Below, piece after piece: positions 57,702-64,000 of a DNA stretch of 64,000 nucleotides. The stretch lies in the NCBI GenBank assembly GCA_012184525.1, contig WOFQ01000002.1:1054001-1118000 (forward strand), in the 5' to 3' direction. The translations under genes were made by a program, and so were the position numbers. The DNA comes from Xenoacremonium recifei. Lineage: Eukaryota > Ascomycota > Sordariomycetes > Hypocreales > Nectriaceae. The notes beneath the pieces are model-generated. The model ran no database searches. It was not told the origin of the DNA and saw nothing but the letters and a program-made list of their open reading frames with translations. Position 1 is the first letter of the stretch, and every line of letters begins with the position of its first letter.

Positions 57702-59489
57702 ATGGCACCCGATCTGAACTCTCTCCCCCCCTCCACCGGCGAGGCGCCTCACGATGCACCTCCGCCCGCCCTTGGCAACACCAAGAAGCCCAACATCCTC
57801 TTCATCATGGCCGACCAGCTGGCTGCTCCTCAGCTCAAGATGTACAACCCAAACTCCCAGATCAAGACGCCCAACCTGGACCGCCTGGCCTCAACCTCGG
57901 TGCAGTTTGACTCTGCATACTGCCCCTCACCCCTCTGCGCTCCCTCCCGCATGAGTCTGATCAGTGGCCAACTGCCAATGGCCATTGGAGCTTACGACAA
58001 TGCCGCCCAGATCGGCTCTGAGGTGCCCACCTACGCTCATTACCTCCGTATGAATGGATATCACACTGCCCTGGCTGGCAAGATGCACTTCATCGGTGAT
58101 CAGCTCCACGGTTACGAGCAGCGCCTGACCAGTGACATCTATCCCGGTGACTTTGGCTGGTGCGTGAACTGGGACGAGCCCGACACTCGTCTTGAGTGGT
58201 ACCACAATGCCAGCTCCATCCTCCAGGCCGGTCCTTGCGGCCGAAGCAACCAGCTGGACTACGACGAGGAGGTCATGTTCAGAAGCACCCAGTACCTCTG
58301 GGACCACGTCCGTCAAGGGGATGATGCCCGGCCTTTCTGCCTGACGGTCTCACTCACCCACCCCCATGACCCGTACACCATCACCAAGAAGTACTGGGAC
58401 CTGTATGAGGATGTTGACATTGCCCTGCCCGAGGTTCGGATGGACAAGGAGGATCTGGACTCCCACAGCAAGCGCTTGATGAAGGTCTGCGATCTTTGGG
58501 ACCAGGACTTTACGGATGAGCAGATCAAGAAGGCCAAGCGGGCCTACTACGGATCCGTCAGCTACGTTGATGACTGCATTGGAAAACTCCTCGAGACACT
58601 GGACGATGCTCAATTGACCGACAACACCATCATCATCTTCAGCGGTGACCACGGTGACATGTTGGGCGAGCGTGGTCTCTGGTAAGTTTGGTTGCTTAGA
58701 AATCGAAATGCACCTGCTAATGGCAACGGCTAGGTACAAGATGAGCTACTTTGAGTCCTCGGTGCGAGTTCCCATGCTGGTCAACTATCCCAAGTGGTTC
58801 GAGCCGCGCCGTGTGACTCAGAACGTCTCGACTCTGGACCTCCTCCCCACCATCTGTGACCTCATTGGCGTCAAGCCTCTGGCCTGCCTTCCCATGGACG
58901 GTATTAGCATGATGCCTCATCTCCAGGGCAAGGAGGGACATGACACTGTCATTGCCGAGTATACCGGCGAGGGCACTGTCAGTCCAATCATGATGATCCG
59001 ACGTGGCGACTGGAAATACGTGATTTGCCCCGCCGATGACCCTCAGCTCTACAACCTTAAGCGCGACCCTAAGGAGCTGGACAACCTGGCGCGCTTCAAG
59101 AAGATTGAGCCCCGAACCCCCGAGGAGCAGGAGGCCAAGCAGATGTTCCTGAAGTTCGAGGAGGAGGCCTACGCCCGATGGAACTTTGAGGAGCTCACCC
59201 AGAAGGTGCTCACCTCGCAGCGCACCCGACGTCTTGTCTGGGACGCTCTGAAGCTGGGTGAGTTCACCAGCTGGGATCACAACCCGGAGGACGACGGAAG
59301 GAAGAAGTAAGTGGACCATTGGAATGACACCATCACCGTGAAACAATGCGTGCTAACGCGTTACGCAGGTACATCCGCTCCACCATCCCTCTGGATGATC
59401 TCGAGCGCAAGGCTCGATTCCCATTCGTGGATGCGTATGGCAAGGAGAAGGGCAACGTGGTGGTGTCGACGCGGGGCAATGCCCGATAA
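57702..59489 (+). CDS. choline-sulfatase (EC 3.1.6.6)
   Basis: Exons 57702-58681, 58734-59306 and 59369-59489 (introns 52 and 62 nt) encode 557 residues. The N-terminal disordered stretch of about 28 residues is followed by KPNILFIMADQLAAPQLKMY, a metal-binding strand. The sulfatase signature CPSPLCAPSRMSLISG places Cys79 as the residue converted to formylglycine. GKMHFIGDQLHGYEQRL, HPHDPY and FSGDHGDMLGERGLWYKMSYFESSVRVP complete the active-site set. The C-terminal DPKELDNLA, EEEAYARWNFEEL and the ending KARFPFVDAYGKEKGN are typical of choline sulfatases rather than arylsulfatases. The enzyme hydrolyses choline-O-sulfate to choline and sulfate, letting fungi use a stored sulfur or osmoprotectant compound. 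Such genes are usually induced by sulfur limitation through a Cys3/MetR-type factor, but I found no convincing site here. No choline-sulfate permease or betaine gene is adjacent. Confidence 0.93.
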
Positions 59490-60798
59490 ACGGGGAGACA
59501 AGACCCGCGAACGCCTCAGGCTGTGTGACTGAGGTTACTTTTACGATGTTTTTGTGTGCGTTGACGCAACTTGGCGATTGACATTGAGCGATGTTTGCAA
59601 TGCATAGCCAAGGATACCATTCAGAGGAGCATGGTTTTTCTTTCTTTGACATTTTTTTTTTATTATTATTAACGATTATTCACATCATGGGGAGCCAGTT
59701 CAGGAATTGTTTGAAAGGATACCTATGTATTGTGGTTTTACGGATGGTTTGCAAAAGGTTTAGGGCTGGGAGAATGAAGGCATCAGAATGATCCAGACAG
59801 ATTTTAATGAGAATGACTGTATATAACCCGACTTGTTCGTGACGGAACGCTGTGCATATTTTATGAAGACCATATGCTAACTGCATCCCCTCAGGCCACC
59901 ACACTCATAAGTCACATTCACGTATAGCCCGGCACCGTCTGTTCGTTGGAGGATGATTGACGCCACGGCGTGCGAGCTGAGGATTAGGCGTTCTCGCAAT
60001 TGGCTGCGGCGGCGGCAGCTGAGGGCGGCACTTGGGACGCAGGGCGAGGCGAGGCGAGGCGAGGGCCGGGGCGGTGACGAGGCGGTGAGTGAGCTCCCCG
60101 AAGGCTGGACAGGGATCCGGGTCAGACGATGTCTATAATTGCAATTGACCTGCTCCTTGCGGCGTCTGCTGTGCTTCAGCTTCAGCGTCTCCCCGCGTGT
60201 CTTGGATAGGATCCTCCCGTCGATCCGGGGAGTCGCTGGCTGGCCCTGTCTGCACGCGCGGCCCGCAAAGGTCGGCGCGGATGGTGTAATCGATCAGTGA
60301 CGTGCCTCTGGGGAGACGATTGTGTGATTTTAGGGGGCATGTCGCGACTGAGATCAGAGGCCTGGCGGCGATCGGGCTCGGGGAGTTGATCTAGGGGGTG
60401 TGGAGGGTGGAGGAGATTCCAGGGATGGATGCTGACGGCATGCTGGGCCTGGGCTTTCCATTCCGGCGGATGAGGTGGAGGGGGCGTGGGTGCATTCGGG
60501 GACCTGCCTTAGGCGGTCAGGCACGTGTTTCAGGGGACATGCGGGTTGCGTTGCGTTGCTGGGCTGGAGCTCTGCCAGCTTGCCTTACCTCACCCAACCC
60601 AACCTTTTTGCCTGCCGCGGGGAGTTGCTGGCGCACACCTCATCTTGCTCCTCTGGTCTCCATCCTCTGGTCTCCATTCCGCCTCGTCACCTCCCCGTTA
60701 GTCGCCGGAGCTGACACCGCTGTTTGCATCCAGCGTCTTCGCACGGTGATCCGTCGCTGCCGTGCTTCTTCGGAGCGCGCACTGTTACATTGCCCGCC
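59490..60798. other. gene-free stretch, choline sulfatase to Med8
   Basis: About 1.3 kb. The left part is the sulfatase 3' UTR, with a T-run followed by TTATTATTATTA near 59650-59671. A GGCGA tandem tract (GAGGCGAGGCGAGGCGAGG) lies at about 60045-60063. The right part is the Med8 promoter. No gene was seen. Confidence 0.55.
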
Positions 60799-61588
60799 AT
60801 GGCGACCCTTGGGCTCGATGACGACGAGCTGAAGGCGCTCGAGCAGACCGCCTCCCGCCTGGCCCAGCTGTCCAGCAGCATCCAGAGCCTCAAGCAGGAC
60901 ATTATGCGGAGCAACCCTCTGCCCCCGCCGTACGTTGTGCCCTCCCTTGTTCGAAATCGCGCTCACCACTAACCGCCGCGCCAGCTCCTCCATCCAGGCC
61001 TCGGCACAGATCCTGCAGCGCAACCTGACCACGGTCCTCGATAGCCTCAGCGAGAACAACGATCTCTTCAGCCGCATCGCGATACACCCGTCGACCAACT
61101 TCCCCGGGCGAACGCAGGAGAACCTGCTGACACAACTGCTGCGCAAGAAGCTTGAACCCGACGTCGAGGAGCTGGTCGAGAAGGGCCGCGAGACAGCACG
61201 CCTAGCCACGCCCGCGGGACTCGAGCAGTTACAGGATATCTGGCACGAGCTGCGCGCATGGATGCACGAGCGCATCGTGACGTACGTGCGCGACGAGGCC
61301 GAAGACCCATACACGCCCGAGGAGCGCGCCATGGGCATCGAGAACGTGCGCACCGGCCTGCGGAAGAACATCGAGGACGACGACGACGAAGAAGAAGATG
61401 AAGATGAAGAAGATGAGGAAGACGAGGATGAAGAGCAGCGCGTGCGAGGGCCCGAACCCGAGACGCTGCTTTGGTTCTATACGCGCGGCGACTTCGAAGT
61501 CCCGCCAAATGTCGAGTACGAGCGCAAGGGCGATGTCTATCGCGGCCTGCAGGGCGTGAATCGGCCGCCGCCTGAATCTGTGTCCTAG
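60799..61588 (+). CDS. MED8: Mediator complex subunit 8
   Basis: Exons 60799-60929 and 60985-61588, with a 55-nt intron (GTACGT, branch CTAACC, CGCCAG), encode 244 residues. The start MATLGLDDDELKALEQTASRLAQL, with its helical continuation SSSIQSLKQDI, and after the splice SSIQASAQILQRNLTTVLDSLSENNDLFSRIAIHPSTNFPG, are the conserved Med8 blocks. TQENLLTQLLRKKLEPDVEELVEKGRE follows. A long acidic tract (about 174-195) encoded by GAC/GAA/GAT repeats interrupts the C-terminal half, after which LLWFYTRGDFEVPPNVEYERKG ends the protein. Med8 is a head-module subunit of Mediator and contacts Med18/Med20 through its C-terminus. The length fits fungal Med8 once the acidic insert is allowed for. Confidence 0.88.
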
Positions 61589-63888
61589 GAGAATGACGCA
61601 GAAGGACGTGAAATGGCTACACTGGCCGTTGAGGCGCGTCCGAATTTGTCAGGAAAGGAGATCCAACGCGTCGAGCTGATACTCGAGGCGTTGAAAGAGA
61701 CCAGATTCGATCTGGAGCGGTTTGATGACGGGAGTGATTCGGGGGAGGGCAGCGCTCATACTGAGGGAGTGGAAAACTAGGCGTTTATGGAATATCATTA
61801 TAGGGGTTGGGTGGCGTTACGGATTTGTCGTGAGGATATCACGAGGGCATGAAAAGGAAAACTCGGAAGGGTGGCCGGACGTTGGCCATAAGTGTGAAGA
61901 GATATCCAGTCTGCTATGGAACGAGATGGAAATCTCTGCAGCGCTGAAACTTGGGGGCCCATGGGTCTCTCGCTTTGGCTGTCTCGTGGAGGAGTAAAGC
62001 ATTCATATTGCGTCGTTGGGCACAAGGGCCCTAGGCGAAAGAAATACTTGCACCATTATTTTGGTGATGATACTCCCAATATCTACACCTCATAATCACG
62101 CAATGGCTGTCAACTTGTGACATCGTGTGATCATGTACAGGGTCTCTCGATCTGTCCCTCTGTGCATTTGGAGGTCATATCCTCTTGGATATATCGGAAC
62201 TCGTGCGCATAGCATGATAAGGGCCCATGAGATCATGAATCGAGCACCTACTCATGGGAATTAGAATATGCGAATACAGTATATCATGGGCATGGATATA
62301 AATACCCATGGATGGGTAGCTCGTTAATGGGTGCCCAAGGGTAACTCGACCCTTACTATTGCTGAAGAGGAATGTCTACAGTGCAATAGGTCTAAATATT
62401 GAAGCTTGTATCTATGCACGTCCTGGCCATCACTCATGGATGAGCGCTTGTGGGTTTACAATGAGTCAAGCTTTCTACAGGAACAAGACCTGTTGTCTCT
62501 TCCAACATCACCCTAGGATTAGGTCATCGAGGAACTCATGGGTATCCACAGGTATATGTACGGAGTAGAGAACTCGGACATAGAAGGTGTCTATCAGGCT
62601 GCCCATGAGAAGGCAACTTGTGAGTATGGTTTCCCCCCAGGCGTTGAAATCTTTTCAAGCGCCCATGGGTGAAAGAAGCTGTGAGTTCGAGTAATATTCC
62701 CGGTACCCATGGGTATGCTAATAGCATCTATGGGCAGAGAACGTGTATGATGGGTACCACGAGTCTTAGATATTACCCATGGGTTAAGCGTATTGGGACT
62801 CATGGGCATGGGTACAGACGTCTCATGCTATTGATGGGGATGATGGACCTTGGTCGGTGGTTACCTTATTGGTATCAATGGAGTCTACTGTTCGCATCAC
62901 TCCACATCGAAGAAGCTGACCTACCTAGGTAATTGCGATACGTAGCACCTTGCGTGAAGGTGATCTGGAGTTGCACGTCAGGTATAATATGTGATATTCA
63001 AAATACGAGATGCGAGCATGATCTGACATGGTCCTTTCACCGGAATACTCAATTCGGCAGACGGACCGAGAACGCATGCGGTCACGAGGTCTCGGGACAC
63101 GGAGTCTCACCTCTTGCGCCGTATCTGCTCCAATAAGATCGGATATCGGGGACGCGCTGAGGTTGACTGCACATCAATCCTGGACAGCTGAACAGAGCTA
63201 TATACGTTCTAGGTCGCTTTGGGCTGCATTGTCAGAATATGTCATCATGGGCCTTGGAAGAGAGCAGCTTGTCAGCGCTGATCATATGAAGCTGGGCTGG
63301 GTGAGATTCCAAGAGATGCGGGGAATCGTTGGAAGGGTCTCTTTCGTCATAGGGCAGACAGCAGTTGCACCAGCGATTGCCGGTTTAGCTTGCCGAAGCC
63401 TCAGCCATTCCATTGAGGCAATGAATGGATGTGATTGAATGCTCGCTCACTTTACCCCGCTCCGAGCAGTCTAGACTTCATCCTGCGGATTGTCTTGTCC
63501 ACTTTACCCCAGATTCTCAAGCCTGCCCTCTGCTGGACAAACGTTTCCAGAGCGGCAATCCGGCGATTATTCCGCTTTCGTCACGGCGACGTGGATGGCT
63601 GGCTGGCTGGCCTTCTGATTCCCCTCACCCGGGCCTGAAGCCTCGCGAAGATGGACATGGGCGGCTACTAGTGCTCACGGAGGGGGCTTGCACCGGTGAT
63701 TGGAGCTGGAGGTGGGAGGCCATGTCATGAATGACATGTGGGAGGGATCCTCGTGATGGTGTGCAGCAGTTGTCCACGTCGCCGTGGCGGCCGATGGATG
63801 CCGTCTAGAACCTTTATAGGAGGAGAAGTGCCCATCTGATCCCGTTGGATCCTCTGTGGCGGGCAGTTCGAATGTAGACTCCCACATC
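61589..63888. other. gene-free right arm
   Basis: About 2.3 kb without a supported gene. The first 500 bp are the Med8 3' flank. The segment 62220-62830 holds the CCCATGGG palindrome cluster described separately. The rest is mixed composition, and the last few hundred bases are the probable promoter of the gene starting at 63889. Confidence 0.5.
62224..62812. repeat. cluster of CCCATGGG-type palindromic words
   Basis: The 6-mers CCCATG or CATGGG occur at 62224, 62253, 62285, 62305, 62537, 62602, 62662, 62704 (within TACCCATGGGTA), 62775 (ACCCATGGGT), 62801 and 62807. Three of these are full palindromes CCCATGGG. Related ATGGGTA and ATGGGTG words lie between them. They are dispersed, not tandem. 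Confidence 0.8.
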
Positions 63889-64000
63889 ATGGCCAGCGTC
63901 AGAATCTACGACGACAGCATCGCGCCCTGGTACGAGGATGCCTGTCTCTCGGCACGGTACTGCCAGTTGTGCATCGATGATCCTCCCGCAAAACCCATCG
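63889..64000 (+). CDS. 5' end of a gene of unknown function (partial, runs off the window)
   Basis: ATGGCCAGCGTC at 63889 opens a frame of 37 codons that continues past the right edge: MASVRIYDDSIAPWYEDACL, then a CQLC pair. A TTTATA element at 63813-63818 lies about 70 bp upstream. Cysteine pairs near the N-terminus recall HET-type proteins, but too little is visible to assign a family. Confidence 0.45.
   Translation, partial: MASVRIYDDSIAPWYEDACLSARYCQLCIDDPPAKPI

Noticed and set aside
58717..59346. 209-residue open frame on the minus strand
   Set aside because: Antisense to the second exon of choline sulfatase.
1..64000. CRISPR arrays, bacterial operons or rRNA genes
   Set aside because: Spliceosomal introns throughout show nuclear fungal DNA; no regularly spaced repeats or 5S/18S/28S-like sequence were recognised.

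Overview
The window is nuclear DNA of a filamentous ascomycete, most likely a Sordariomycete and probably Hypocreales (the order is an inference from gene content). The evidence is compact genes with 44-162 nt spliceosomal introns (GTAAGT-like donors, CTAAC-type branch sites, CAG/TAG acceptors), intron-containing tRNA genes, a HET-domain gene, and fungal versions of conserved eukaryotic proteins. I resolved 17 complete protein-coding genes exon by exon, two tRNA genes, and two coding starts that run off the window edges. In every multi-exon gene the proposed introns restore one continuous frame to a stop codon.

Layout. 0-3.6 kb: a possible coding start at the left edge, tRNA-Leu(UAG) with an intron, and an arrestin-like protein. 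5.4-12.6 kb: two divergent genes of unknown function; the leftward one carries a retropepsin-like DSGAS motif. 13.0-24.6 kb: a dense housekeeping block with RPS2, a mitochondrial-type rhodanese, APC11, CHK1, a UBE2C-type E2, RPL31, a Rax1-like RGS membrane protein and COP9 signalosome subunit 7. 27.1-30.7 kb: a Ccc2-type copper P-ATPase. 31.5-33.6 kb: a HET-domain protein in visibly more AT-rich sequence. 35.6-38.2 kb: an unusual tRNA gene and a type II membrane glycosyltransferase-like protein. 42.2-46.3 kb: a TPT/DUF250 transporter and an Rmd1/DUF155 protein. 47.8-52.8 kb: an IQGAP. 57.7-61.6 kb: choline sulfatase and Mediator subunit Med8. The right end is largely gene-free, with a striking cluster of CCCATGGG-type palindromes, and ends in a new coding start.

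Functional links. APC11 (RING subunit of the anaphase-promoting complex), CHK1 (checkpoint kinase) and a UBE2C/Ubc11-type E2 (the usual partner of APC/C) lie within 4 kb. CSN7, another ubiquitin-system subunit, is a few kb further on. IQGAP and the Rax1-like protein are both connected to polarity or cytokinesis. Most other genes look like unlinked housekeeping neighbours.

Most notable for follow-up: a tRNA gene at 35.6-35.7 kb that appears to contain a spliceosomal-type intron in its anticodon loop, so that its anticodon reads Tyr or Gln depending on parsing; the divergent orphan pair at 5.4-12.6 kb; and the palindrome cluster near 62.2-62.8 kb. No transposon, CRISPR array or rRNA gene was recognised.
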